The translations under genes and the position numbers were made by a program. Below the pieces are notes generated by a model, which saw only the letters and a program-made list of their open reading frames with translations, did not search any database and was not told the DNA's origin. Shown here piece after piece: positions 22,085 through 33,064 of a DNA stretch of 64,000 nucleotides. How positions within the stretch are numbered: position 1 is the stretch's first letter; each line of letters opens with the position of its first letter. The DNA comes from Zymoseptoria tritici IPO323 (lineage: Eukaryota; Ascomycota; Dothideomycetes; Mycosphaerellales; Mycosphaerellaceae), in assembly GCF_000219625.1 (NCBI RefSeq), contig NC_018211.1, forward strand, positions 1,240,001 through 1,304,000. Reading direction: 5' to 3'.

Positions 22085-23187
22085 TCTCGAAACTTCGGGA
22101 TGTGGTTGCAGTCATGACTACCACCGGAATTGCTCTGTGTCTCTCTGGAGTTGGAGTGTGTTCTGAGGGTTGTCGTGCAGGGGCATTCTGGTCTCGCCAC
22201 GCAGCACGGGAGTTGTAGACCGGCATTGGAAGGTTGCTAGCTCGAGGATAGACGGAATCCGAGTTAATCTACGAGGTAGCTTCGCCAAACAATCCATCGA
22301 TCTACGCTCGCCTTTTCCTCCTCTTTCGGCTCTGTTCTGCCACAGGCGTCCTCATGTCGTGACCGCTCATTTCAATACCATGCCTGCTCCGTCTTGCCCG
22401 CCGTTCTCTTCTTTGCGATAGCTCATCGTCGTCTGTATTCGACCGTGGGTGGCCGTGTCTGCTGGGCCCAGATTGGTGAGGTGATGCCGACGAGGCGTAC
22501 TCAGGGAGCGAAAGACAGTGCCTCAGTTGTTGCTCACACTCTTTACGTCGCCACGGATGCTGCCCATGGTGCGTCGTGCGGTCGGTTGTGGGTCCTTCTG
22601 GAAGACGGTGGCTGGAACTTGCTGTTGTCAGCTCTCACAGCACAATGTCGAGGTCTTCTTCGTTGTCGAGGCGCTGTCATGTATGCTGTAGTGTACGAGT
22701 TTGGTGCTTTGCCTCCATTGCTGCGCTTCCCTGGATGATGAGGTCCCGGCGGTGGGACTGGCGACTGGCTTCTGTCGGCGGCAAATGCTGCGATGTTCAA
22801 GACGTAAAGAGAGTAGATCATGGAATGGTACTGCTCGTCGTGGAGTTATCGTGAAGGGTGCAAAGGCTGTATTCCATGTAGATGGATGTTCTCGAATCAT
22901 TTGCGTTGTCGGATGCGTGGCGGCGTACTCGGCTGTGATCAACAAACGTCGTGCATCGCCTTTACAGCTCCCAGACCGCGACTTCACATCCGCCAGCCAG
23001 CAAACTCTTCCACAACAGCCTTCCATTACCATTCCACACCAGCAAACATCCGAGATATCAAAGCAACGACGACATCAAAGCACGCTGAAGCAGAATTTGG
23101 ACCATTCCACCTCCCTAGCAAGTCGCATTCCGATTCGAGCCAACGACCGAGTTCGCCAGCATCACAACAGCCGCCGCAACAACCACC
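22085..23187. other. Gene-free 1.1 kb
   Basis: Overlapping open frames occur on both strands (up to 191 codons, crossing into the next gene), without recognisable domains. It probably holds the LysM 3' UTR and the promoter of the CaaX-protein gene. Nothing else is seen. Confidence 0.4.
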
Positions 23188-23625
23188 ATGTCTCGCACCA
23201 GACCGATCTCCTTCGCAACCGGCGGTGTCCACGCCACCGACGCGCCCGTCACCCTCTTCTACCGCGAGCCCGATGACCGAAACTACCACGCCTGCGGCCT
23301 ATACCACACCCCAGGCCTCCACGCCGTCATCACCGTGGCCCTCGACGCCATGTGCGACACTCCCGGCCGCACCATCTTGCGCACCGACGACGGCTCTGGC
23401 GCTGCAGTCTCGGTCGAGGGGCTAGTTCATATCCTCGCCACGGAGACAAAGCTCGGCGGAGGACATCTGGACAGCGTCTACGTGACGGTCTACTCCTCGG
23501 ATCCGTTTGCTGTTGCCGGTCCGGCGGCGGCCGCGTTGGCTTCGCCGGCTGGCCAGGCGCAGAGAGTGGCCGCGGGAGAGCGGATTAGCTTCAATGAGAA
23601 GCACGGCTGCTGTGCTATGCAGTAG
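23188..23625 (+). CDS. Small conserved-looking protein with C-terminal CaaX box
   Basis: An intronless 145-residue protein with a good start context (ccaccATGtc). I recognise no family. It is compact and looks folded for the first 105 residues (GVHATDAPVTLFYREPDD, HTPGLHAVITVALDAMCD, SVEGLVHILATETKLGG, DSVYVTVYSSDPF). An Ala/Gly-rich linker follows, and the tail is NEKHGCCAMQ. The last four residues, C-A-M-Q, form a CaaX box; Gln at the last position favours farnesylation, and the preceding Cys could be palmitoylated. This predicts a membrane-tethered small protein. Function is unknown. The open frame and high third-position G+C support it being a real gene. Confidence 0.65.
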   Translation: MSRTRPISFATGGVHATDAPVTLFYREPDDRNYHACGLYHTPGLHAVITVALDAMCDTPGRTILRTDDGSGAAVSVEGLVHILATETKLGGGHLDSVYVTVYSSDPFAVAGPAAAALASPAGQAQRVAAGERISFNEKHGCCAMQ

Positions 23626-25010
23626 AACACCGCAAGGTGAGTACTTCCATCCCGCATCCTCAGTGACAGAGAGCATCAAAGCTGATACAACCGAGATAGA
23701 GAGCTACCACGGGCATCGCCGCAGATAGATAGGCACAACAGTGCCTTCGAGGCCCGAGAACAAGTTCGGCTCTTCTCCTTTCTCCCTTTCCATCCCACGT
23801 CCACTCTCTTCCCCAATGCGAGCTTTCTTCGCGTGATTCCCCCGTCCCGTCTCTTGCTGTCCCTGTTGCGTACCTTCACCTTGCTGCTAATCCAGGTTTG
23901 CTTGTCTCTGAAAGAACGAATTGAAGGCACAAAGAGCGATTGAAACGGTCTTACCTTTACGCAAACAAGATCCATACTGGCATAAAATAACCACGCAGCG
24001 TGGGGATCCAGGATATATAAATCCACTCCAGACCAAGACAGCGAAATGGACCTCACAAGAGAGAATTGGCCCAGGCGACTCTTGACAGCAAACGAGGCAC
24101 TCCGCTTGCCAGCAGCAATTCGAGAGTTCAACCACTGGTGGCGAGACGAGATCGCTCGGCGCAGGTTTCCCTTTTTCCTGATCACCTGGTGGAGCGACGG
24201 GCGCTGCTGTGTGCACAATTCCTATGGCTGTAGTCAGTGTACCAGTGTACTAGGAGGGCCCCACTCTCAGAACGCTTCCGCTGCTCGAGCTCCAGATATG
24301 CGGGATATAAGCAGCAGTCGGCCGTGGCGATATTTCCAGGAGCACTGGGTCGCTGGCACATTGTCCGATCAAGACCGCCGCAGGCAGCATCGACCAGAAC
24401 AGCATCGGCCGAGACAGCATGAAGAGAGGCGATCGGGCACTTTCCCTTCAAGCTGTGTCTCCGTTCCTGCATTCAGCCATCGCACCATGCCGATGGTCCT
24501 TCGTTGCGCGACGGCAACTTGTACATTTTTCCACATCGATCCGAGAGCATCTGAATCTTCCACCAAATGACGGGCGACTCCTTCAAGGCCCGGATTCCAG
24601 ATATGACGGTCGCCGATCTATGCATGCGTCTTCTAGGCTCGCGGACTGGCAGTGGCCGCCTATTGCTGGTGTGGATGACGGATGGTAGCAGGCGCTGCCA
24701 TCGGAGAGAGCTAGGGCATGGGTCGGGTAGTGTGTTGGAGGCACTCAATCGAGACGACAGCGGAGTACGTCTGAGCAGTCGGGCGCAGAAGAGCATCGTC
24801 ATTTGCACGGCGTGAAGAAGCTTTGAGGTACGGAGGATGGTTCGGCTGTCGAAGATGTGGTTGTCGAAGGGTGGGATTCCTTTGTTGTCCTGGCCGGCGG
24901 AGCGGGTCCAAGCGTCAAGTTTTGGAGAGGGCGTGGTCTGCCAAAGAGGGCGTTTGACAGCAGCTAAATCTTCACCAACAACAAATTCCAGTCTCTCTCA
25001 TCATCAACAT

Positions 25011-25028
25011 CACCACCACCACCACCAC
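25011..25028. repeat. (CAC)6 microsatellite
   Basis: Six uninterrupted CAC units in a longer A/C-rich, CAT-rich stretch (about 24998-25028). It is a simple repeat with no coding frame that I trust around it. Confidence 0.85.
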
Positions 25029-25105
25029 GCGGTACTCGCACTGCTCATCACCACCAGCGCTTCCAGCTTCTCCTTCTCTTCTCCGTCCACTAACCACGCC
25101 GCACC

Positions 25106-25997
25106 ATGTGGCCGCAGCTCAGCGCACTGTGTTGCTGGAGCGGTGCATGCACGGGCAACCTCTTCCCCTACCACACAGACATCATGCAGAGGATCTCTGC
25201 CATGGCGACAGTCCGCTCGCTGCTCGACGAGCATGCACCTCTCATGCCACGAGCGAGCTGTGCATGCACGAAAGTGCAGCATCTTCGTTGGCCAGGCGGC
25301 GGCACACCCAATTCCATCCTGCCCATGCCACCACCCATCATGCCTCCAATATCATCAGACCTGCCTTGCAGTCTGCTGGACGATCCAGCACGCAAGTTCC
25401 ATCTGCGCGGCGTGCGAACGCAACTCGAGTCATATTTCCCGAAGGTAGGTCACAGCTCGTCTGCTCGACTCGACTCCGTCCGGCGATATTGTCCATTTCT
25501 ACGCCATCACCCTTTCACATCCTCTTGCACCTTTGCTGAATCACGAACATCTCTAACCTCTTTCACAGCAACCGCTGAGCCGACACCATACTTGTTGAAA
25601 CGAGAGTTGAGGCACTTCCTGGACATCAAGCACTGGTTTCGCGACGACTTGCCGGCGACATTCGATGAGCTCCTGAAGGAACCTCCATTGGACATCATAA
25701 CGCAAAACAGATCTCAGTCGACAAATTCGCTGCCACAACGACCTGGGACAGCACAAAGGAGTGATAATCACAGAAAACTGGGAGGAAGACAGTCCCTGGC
25801 TGAGAGTGAGAAGGTTCACAACGCTCGGACCAGACGCCAATCCCGAAGCGTCGGGCAGTGAACTTGAAGACGAAGAACATCACCAGTATCTTGGATATAC
25901 AGTGCACACCATCCCCATTGAGTATGCCATCGACAAAGGACACATAGTCCAGGTCAGCACCATGATCTTTCACTATGTCGAGTTATACGACTATTGA
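25106..25997 (+). CDS. Possible spliced hypothetical gene
   Basis: Two overlapping rightward open frames (25106-25861 and 25761-25997) contain protein-like stretches: PYLLKRELRHFLDIKHWFRD with FDELLKEPPLDII in the first, and ENWEEDSPWLRVRRF with YTVHTIPIEYAIDKGHIVQ in the second. A good intron signal, GTAGGT at 25445 to CTAAC...CAG before 25569, lies inside the first frame, but removing it changes the frame. I could not build one consistent model. It may be a lineage-specific gene with introns I have not resolved, or a decayed gene. No domain is recognised. Confidence 0.3.
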
Positions 25998-26826
25998 AGA
26001 CTCGTGCTGGAGTCTACCGGCACCTGAGATTCAACTCTCACGCCTTCCACGCCGGGGAGAGACAGCCTCTCCTACCGGTTGCATGCCTTGACCAGGAGCT
26101 CAATGGCCTTGACGACCATTGAAATCATCTTGGCTGCCCGTCACCTCAAGGTGAGGTAAGTTTGATCACGTTTGGACAATTCATACATGATCTTTTGCTG
26201 ATATTGGCAGCAGGATATTTTCGGCATCATGCACACGCCGGCCTCCAAAGGCCTCGCAAGAGCGGCTACAGCTCTTTCCTCTACGGTTTGTGTATTCGCT
26301 ACCACTCCATGTGGTTTTTTTCATCTCATATCCGGTCACCGACTCCTTTCTTGCCAATAGCGAGTTTTCCTTGCTCTCATTGCCAGCTCGTGGAGGGCCC
26401 TCACCTGACTTGCCAGCGGACCACCCGGACATCAACGAACGAGAATGCAATTGGAACGACTCGACATACAACACATCTACAAGTGTACTTCGACTTTGCT
26501 ATCCCCATTCGAACACTATATCGTCGAGACCGTCACCACGGAACATCAGCCCGCCGCCTGCCAATACCCGTTGGCGACCCCTCTCGAAAGCGACGAAGCC
26601 TGCACGGTCCACCAGTCTCCCTCGTTGTTGATCCCATATCTGCACTAAGCCGAATGCGAGACAAGTCCCGCAAAACCCTCCCGCCTGACGGAAACGCGCT
26701 TCGTTTCTTCCAGCTCACAACATCCCACGCATCCATCAACACCACCACGACCGCAACCGCACCGACTCTCTCACGCATCAACAACCACCACACCAATACG
26801 CACGACCACCTCGCCTCAAAATCGCA

Positions 26827-27513
26827 ATGGCTGGCGGAAAGGGTACGTGATCGCACGAGCTCGAGAGGCACAATCAGACGCATCTAACAGGTGCACAGGC
26901 AAGACTGGTGGAAAGACTGGCGGCAAGGCGGGTGACTCGTCTGGCAAGTCGCAGAAGTCGCACTCGGCCAAGGCTGGTCTGCAGGTGTGTACAATCTCCT
27001 ACATACTTCCTCAGTCATCTTCGAGGACAGTGACTCGAGGCTGGCGCGTCGCAAACCACATTCCAAGACTCGAGGTTCACCCTCAGCCTCCAGACGGTCT
27101 GCAAACGCGCCCGTCTCTTGTCTGCTGACCTCCAAACCTTCTCACTACAATGCGCACCATCACAAGACATCATACTGACCAACGCAACCTTACAGTTCCC
27201 GTGCGGTCGTGTCAAGCGCTTCCTGAAGAGCCAAACTCAGAACAAGATGCGCGTCGGCGCAAAGGCCGCTGTCTACGTGACCGCTGTCTTGGAGTACCTC
27301 ACCGCAGAGGTGCTCGAGCTCGCTGGCAATGCCGCCAAGGACCTCAAAGTCAAGCGCATCACTCCCCGCCACCTTCAGCTCGCCATCCGCGGAGACGAGG
27401 AGCTCGACACCTTGATTAAGGCCACCATCGCCTTCGGAGGTGTCCTGCCACACATCAACCGCGCACTCCTTCTCAAGGTCGAGCAGAAGAAGACGAAGAA
27501 GATCGATGCCTAG
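26827..27513 (+). CDS. HTZ1: Histone variant H2A.Z
   Basis: Three exons (26827-26842, 26899-26984, 27196-27513) encode 139 residues. The N-terminal tail [17 protein letters not shown] has the acetylatable lysines of H2A.Z. The histone fold reads [20 protein letters not shown], then [20 protein letters not shown], then [19 protein letters not shown]. The H2A.Z-specific C-terminal features are present: [20 protein letters not shown], with the acidic-patch GDEELD. It replaces H2A in nucleosomes near promoters through the SWR1 complex. The first coding exon is only 16 nt. Intron 2 is long (211 nt) for this window. The gene is convergent with the prephenate dehydratase gene. Confidence 0.98.
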
Positions 27514-28130
27514 GCGCACACAAGCTCCCACGGCATGAAACGACTGGATCAACAGACCACACTACACATGAGATACCCATTGGCTGTTTGAAGAGTCGCA
27601 CCTACGTTCAAGGACACGTGACACTTGGGTTTGGATATCATGGACCAAGTGCTTGCTTTTGCGTGTCGAAGGATGGGTGTGGCCCAGTTCTGTCTTTCCT
27701 TTCTTTCTTCTTCTTCACTACTACTTGTTGCTCTCGGACATGACGGAACGGTCTTCTGGCGTTGGCGGGGGGTTTCTTTTGTGGAGAGCGGACCTGTCCT
27801 CTGATGATGGCTAAACGCAAACGGCGCGAATACGGGGTGCGAATGGGGTCTTCCATCTTGAAAGACTGCTGAAGTACCGGACAATGAAAATCAAATGTGT
27901 GTGCAAACTGAATGTCCTGTCATCTGTCTATGGTGTGACTCAATTTTGCGATACGTCGTCCATGCCGTCTGCTTGCATGTGCTCGACAATGTGTTCTGCA
28001 GATCATCTCGTCGTTTCTCAGCCCTTTTATACCGAACAGGTGAGTGCATATGCTACCGCTCATCTTCCTGTCCCTCACACACACAGCGCTTCTACCACAT
28101 GCGCCATCGCCTTCTAGGAACTCCCTCTTC
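27514..28130. other. Convergent intergenic region
   Basis: It holds the 3' ends of H2A.Z (rightward) and prephenate dehydratase (leftward). T-rich and C/T-rich tracts fit 3' UTRs. No gene is seen. Confidence 0.5.
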
Positions 28131-29399
28131 TCAAGCGTCACCATTCTCCTGCTCAACAAATAACATATTCTTCCAACTGCCCAACCATCTCCACCCCCTC
28201 ACCACCTCTCCCAACTCCTCCAACGCAGCATCCACCCTGCGACTCCCTCTCCGTCCTTGGAACTCCACGAAGAAAACATAATCCCACGCCCGTTCCCCGC
28301 TCGGCCGTGTGTTGATACTCGTGAGGTTGATACCGTGGTTCTTAAACACCGCCAGGCAATCCGCGAGAGCGCCGGACGAGCCATGTTGGAGCAGAGTGAA
28401 GGTGATGAGAGTTTTGTGGCGCTCGTAATCCTCCTCGTTGGTGGGAGCGTCGCATGACGGGATGTCGGATGTAGTGGAGGTCGGAGAGGAGGACAGTTTC
28501 CGCAACACGAAGAATCGCGTGCTGTTCCCTTCGTTGTCTTCGATGCCTTCGACCAGTACATCCAATGGACTAATCAGCTCGGCCGCGATTTTGGAGGCAA
28601 TGGCTGCGCTGGTTCCGGATGGGTCAGCAGCGACGAGTTCGGCTGCGCGAGAGGTGGAGGATACGTCTTGTCGTTCGAGACCGTGGAGGTGTTTGCTGAG
28701 GAAGGATTTGCATTGGCCCCAGGCTTGAGGGTGGGAGTAGAGTTTGGTGATATGAGAGAGGTCTGGAACACCTGTTGATGATGATTTGGGAGGCGAGGAG
28801 CTGCATACTGGAGTGAGAGTCTCCGGTGAGGAAGACTGCTCGGATCTCCGCCATGGTCCTTCCGTGCGAGATGTTCGACGCTGTTTGCGCTGGTGACCGA
28901 GGAGACAGTGTCGGACGGGGAGGTAGATTTCTGCGTCGACGACGAGGTCCGGGTAGCGATTGTGTAGGTCGACGAAGAGGTCGAGGGTGAAGACCACGGA
29001 GCCGTTGGAGGAGTTTTCGAAAGGTACGACGCCCAGAGTGCCGGTTGTGGAGGATTGCACTGCGGCGAAGACGTCTTCGATGGAGACTTGAGGAGCGAGA
29101 GCGTGGGTTTGGGAGTTGGGAAAGACGGAGAGGGTGGCCTTGATATATGGTTAGCTGTCGTTGGTGGCATTGGTCGTATTGCGTGGAGTCATGGTGAAAG
29201 GATTGTGCTTTTGGTGCTCTCGATGTAAAGATCTTTTGAGAGGTGCAGTTTGGAAAAGACTGGAGTGTATGTGTTTCTTCATTCTTCCTCGACACATCTC
29301 GTGAGTACGGGCAAAAGCGCATCCACTGACCTGGTGTGTATACGAAGCCTTCGGACCCAAGAAGGCCACTGCGGTCTGTTGACCTTGCGCCGGAGCCAT
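28131..29399 (-). CDS. PHA2: Prephenate dehydratase
   Basis: Two exons (29399-29331 and 29138-28131; the intron is 192 nt) give 358 residues. The enzyme converts prephenate to phenylpyruvate in phenylalanine synthesis. Motifs: VAFLGPKASYTHQATLSVF at the N-terminus, GVVPFENSSNGSVVFTLD, YLPVRHCLLGH, KLYSHPQAWGQC, and the catalytic STRFFVL (Thr-Arg-Phe). A C-terminal ACT domain for feedback by phenylalanine follows, with SSGALADCLAVFKNHGINLT and INTRPSGERAWDYVFFVE. Between GHQRK and PDLSHI lies a Ser/Pro-rich linker of about 40 residues. It is in-frame and probably a normal fungal linker. A shorter model starting at 29060 would lose the N-terminal substrate-binding strand, so the spliced start at 29399 is preferred. 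Confidence 0.95.
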
Positions 29400-30516
29400 T
29401 CCTTCAATGCGCAGTCGCTCTTTCAACAAGGACGACAATTGGAGAATGCACTGACACAAAAGAAGATCGATCAGGCCCAAATTTGCTATCACCACATTTT
29501 TCTGTACATGTATTCACGTGTAGAGCAAAGGAAGCTGCGAATGGCTGGTCAAAAATTTGTGGAGCCGTCCGAGGCGCTGTCCAAACGCGGCGAAAATCGA
29601 CATTGGATTGAGCGTCATTGCGAGTGAGCAATTAGAATAGAATGATCCATAGTTCCAGTTTGAGACCAGTGGGCCATGTTTGAGTACACATTGTCAAGAC
29701 ACTACTGATATCGATATATACAGTCTCGGATGTGACACAGGGAACGGATAGCAGCCGATCACAGACGTGAAGAAATGCGGGCAAGGAAAGTTACTGAGAA
29801 AGCTACCTCTATGAGTGTTCGAAGCATTGAGGTCGGACTTGTTTGTCTTGGTACCCTCATTCAGGATGGTCGTATGACAAGCATGTTCGACAAGTCTGTA
29901 GCTGGACTTGAAGATAAGATGGTCGATCGAGCCTTCGAACTTCTCATTTGCGACCGATCTCGTATTTGCTTTTCGATAAACTGCATCCAAGAGCACCCTC
30001 CTCCCTTGCCGATAGTCGTTGATCGTTCATAGGCATCGTTCTGCCCTGTCGCGTGAAGCCTTTGCCCGTCGCTGCAGCTGCAGATCGCTAGAACAGCTGC
30101 AGGACTCGGGACCTACGGAACCCGGCAAACCACAACGCGGCTCGAGATGCGAGTGCGTTAGACCGAGACACCAATGCGGCTCAGTGGGGAAGAGACCTAT
30201 CGTGGATCGTCAGCAAACAATGTTGAGTGTATTCAATCCTCGCACATGCACGCACCTTCGGTCGATGGCTCACGATCTTCGTCGCTGACTCTCCCCCGGC
30301 GAGAGCCCTCCTGGCAGTCAACCCGCTCATGTCGGTCAGAGGAGGACTGCCTGGCCCCTCACTGGCGGATGGAATGTCTGTCTCGTTGACTGCCGAGACA
30401 GTAGCAGTGGTTTTCGCAGTCGCGGGCTGAGCGAGCTGCAGAGGAGACGCCGTCATACCATTCGGGAGGGGTAGGTCTGGTCGTGGCGCCTCGCTCTCTG
30501 CGAGGTCGTCTATTTG
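29400..30516. other. Gene-free 1.1 kb
   Basis: It lies between the start of prephenate dehydratase and the 3' end of eRF1. Only short shadow frames (up to about 125 codons) occur. It probably holds the prephenate dehydratase promoter. Nothing else is seen. Confidence 0.45.
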
Positions 30517-31880
30517 TCAATCTGAATGATGCAAGTCAGCTCTCCTGATTTCTTGCGCATGCTCAACCGAAATCACTCACCATCGTAGAACTCATCCTCA
30601 TCATCATCCACATTAAGTTGCTCAAAGTTGAGCGCGTAGCGCAGAATGGCGCCAATACCACCAAATCCTCGCACGAACTGGTTACCCTCCGAAGATCGGT
30701 CGGAGACAAACTCGAGCGTAGCACCAAAGTCGCGGAACCTTTCAGCCAGCCACTCCAGGAATGGCATCTGATCGATGACTTCCATCTCCTGGCCAGTCTC
30801 TTTGTCCATGAACAAGGTACGGTCCTGCTCTTGTTGCTTGGTAGTGTGAAGAATGACTTCTCCGCCCTCGCTGCCCTTCAATTGCCAGCGTGTCATTTCC
30901 AGGTTCTCAAAGACGATCAAAGTCTCGGCAGCACCGGCTTCCATGGCCTTGAGAGTATCACTGATGCCATAGCAGACCTTTCCACTGTCTTGACTGATCT
31001 CGTCAAAGTATTTGTTGATCAACTTCTTCTCTTGAATGAACTTGACGTTGGAAAGGGTCTCGCCGGACAATTCGATAGCCTGGTTGAAGCCGTTCTCGCC
31101 TCCGTAGCTGACATCGACGACCTTGATGACCTTGGTCTGGAGACGGTTGTCGAAAAGATCTGACTGGTTGAGATCGTTCTTGAAATCGGCGGAACCCGCG
31201 AGGATGATACCCGACACGTTGACCTTGTCGGCGGTGATGAAAACCTGCACGGCCATTTCGGCGACCTTGCGGACATAGTTGTGACGCTTCTCCTCACGCA
31301 GACGAGCGAAACGCAGCGCAGATTGTCCACCACGTCCATGCTTCTTCGGCAAGTCGACACCAAACTTGTGCACCACGTCGCGGGTATTTCCAGACAGTGT
31401 ACCGAACAAGGCACCGTTTCCATCCATGATGATGAAGCCGAACTTCTGATCCGACTCGAGCAGCTCACTCAGGGCCTCGGTGTGGAACTTGTTGTCACAA
31501 AGGTAGAGGGAGGTGTTGATTGGCTTGAATGGCTCGAAATCAATGTTGATCTTCCGCTCCTTGCCTTCGCTGGTGATTATTTCACCACAGTAGACGACCA
31601 GGCCATTTGGAGGCACCTTGGAGTACAACTTGAGACGCTGCTGTGTCGAGGTGATGGCGGAGAGAACGGACAATCGGTTGACACGCGATTTGATGTTGCT
31701 AGCAGTTCCAAACTCTTCTGCCAACATCTTGGCGGCGCGCGAGACCTGATCCTTGGGCGGAATGATCAAGCTGATCATGGAGGTTCCATTGCCACGAGCG
31801 GCTTCGAGGCGCTTGATCAGCTTCTTCACCTTCCAGATTTCGATGTTCTTTTCGGCATCGTTCGGTTGAGGAGCCGACAT
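30517..31880 (-). CDS. SUP45: Eukaryotic peptide chain release factor eRF1
   Basis: This is release factor 1, which reads all three stop codons in the ribosomal A site and triggers peptide release with eRF3. Exon 1 is 31880-30581. A terminal exon at 30521-30517 supplies only the last two bases of an Asp codon plus TGA, giving 434 residues ending EFYDD. Without that splice the frame would end four bases later as YDGE. Key motifs are intact: TASNIKS (residues 59-65) and YLCDNKF (126-132) for stop recognition in domain 1, and GRGGQ (GGQ at 184-186) for hydrolysis in domain 2. Domain 3 ends in the usual acidic tail. It is highly conserved and codon-biased. The terminal intron is inferred from perfect GTGAGT...CAG signals and the family's normal ending. 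Confidence 0.97.
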
Positions 31881-33064
31881 GACAGGAGGTGTGTTGGAGG
31901 AGCGTGCGGCGCTCCTGGTGGTGGGTAGGGGGTCGGTAGGTGGTGTCGGTGAGAGGGAGAAAGAGAGGAGGGACGGGGCGAAGTTGGGCGCGGAAATTTA
32001 GAAAGTCTCCAGGCAAGTGGGCTGAAAGGCCAACACAAAGCCCGCCTGACCGACGTCTGCCAAGAGCCCGTGGACAGTAAGCGGTCTTTGCGAGTGAATT
32101 TGCGAGTGAAGGGAGTTGACCGGAATAGATTCACGTGCAATTGGAAGGAGAGAAGGGCTGCTATATCTGTCTATCTTGATCCTCATCTACCTTATTGCTG
32201 TTTATGCGCCGCATCTCGTCGAGTCGTCGAAAGATGTATTTCTCCTTCGAGCAAGACATCGGCCAACGTGCCGCCCGGAAGCTGCTTCGGTTCTGGTTCA
32301 AGCCAACGTGCCCCACCAAACAACCTTGAAAGTAAGGTAAGCCCGAGCAGTCAAGGTTGTCTTTGGTTACTTGAGAGCATTGATCATCACAAGACGGACG
32401 ACAATCGATTCGGCAATTGCTAGGCCGTTGTTGGAGATTGGACAAGAGCAGCAGCATAGTTCTACACCATGTCAGCCAGCCTCACACCGATGTCCCGTCT
32501 CGTCTTTCACCGCTCAGGTTGACAACATCGGCCAAGGCGAGATCCCTCTACCCGACCTGGTCACAGGTCATATGAGCGGTCTCTCCAGCAAGGTCGAAGG
32601 TGGTCACAATCCCTTCGCACGGCCATACCTCCGCATGTAGGCCATGGATCGTAGTCGACGACTTGACGGCACTATCACGGGTCAATGGTAGGTAGATAAG
32701 CTCCCGGAGACGCCATGCCTGCGAGATACACCGATACAAGGTCAAGTACTGACTGTATGCGGTTGAAGGAGGGCAGAAGGGATCCACTCGTCATTTGCTT
32801 GTACTGCAGTCTTGACTCACGAACAAAGTATATCATCCTGCGTCTGCACATCTCGCCTGCAGCCCTGTTGTGAGGGCAGTTCCTGCTTTCATTTCGTGGT
32901 GCTTTTTCTGCAGCTGACACTGCCTTGGTACTTCACTCCCGAGCTTCCCCATTCACTACCTAACTCCATCCCCGCAAACCTTCACGCATCATTGACATGA
33001 TGTCTACGATTTTCTGACATTGATATAGCACTCGGCGGACTACCAGCGTCCTTGAATACTCGCA
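31881..33064. other. Divergent promoter region
   Basis: 1.2 kb between eRF1 (leftward) and the amino-acid transporter (rightward). G/T-rich tracts directly upstream of eRF1 (about 31890-31980) look like a C/A-rich leader on its own strand. No gene is recognised. Confidence 0.45.

Larger units (their letters stand above)
23626..26826. other. Sparse 3.2 kb before H2A.Z
   Basis: No gene is firmly supported. Frames at 24046-24570 and 25106-25997 have protein-like stretches, and the latter is listed as a weak candidate. Most others are shadows of each other. A CAC microsatellite is at 25011-25028. The last few hundred bases should be the H2A.Z promoter and leader. Confidence 0.35.

Noticed and set aside
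25999..26060. Inverted tgaga...tctca near gattcaac, tRNA-like
   Set aside because: The loop is six instead of seven bases and no other tRNA arms can be drawn.
26162..26887. 241-codon frame overlapping the H2A.Z start
   Set aside because: It covers the H2A.Z leader, first exon and first intron in another frame and has no recognisable content.
28750..28900. Possible retained intron in prephenate dehydratase
   Set aside because: The Ser/Pro-rich stretch is open and in frame, and fungal homologues commonly have a variable linker there.
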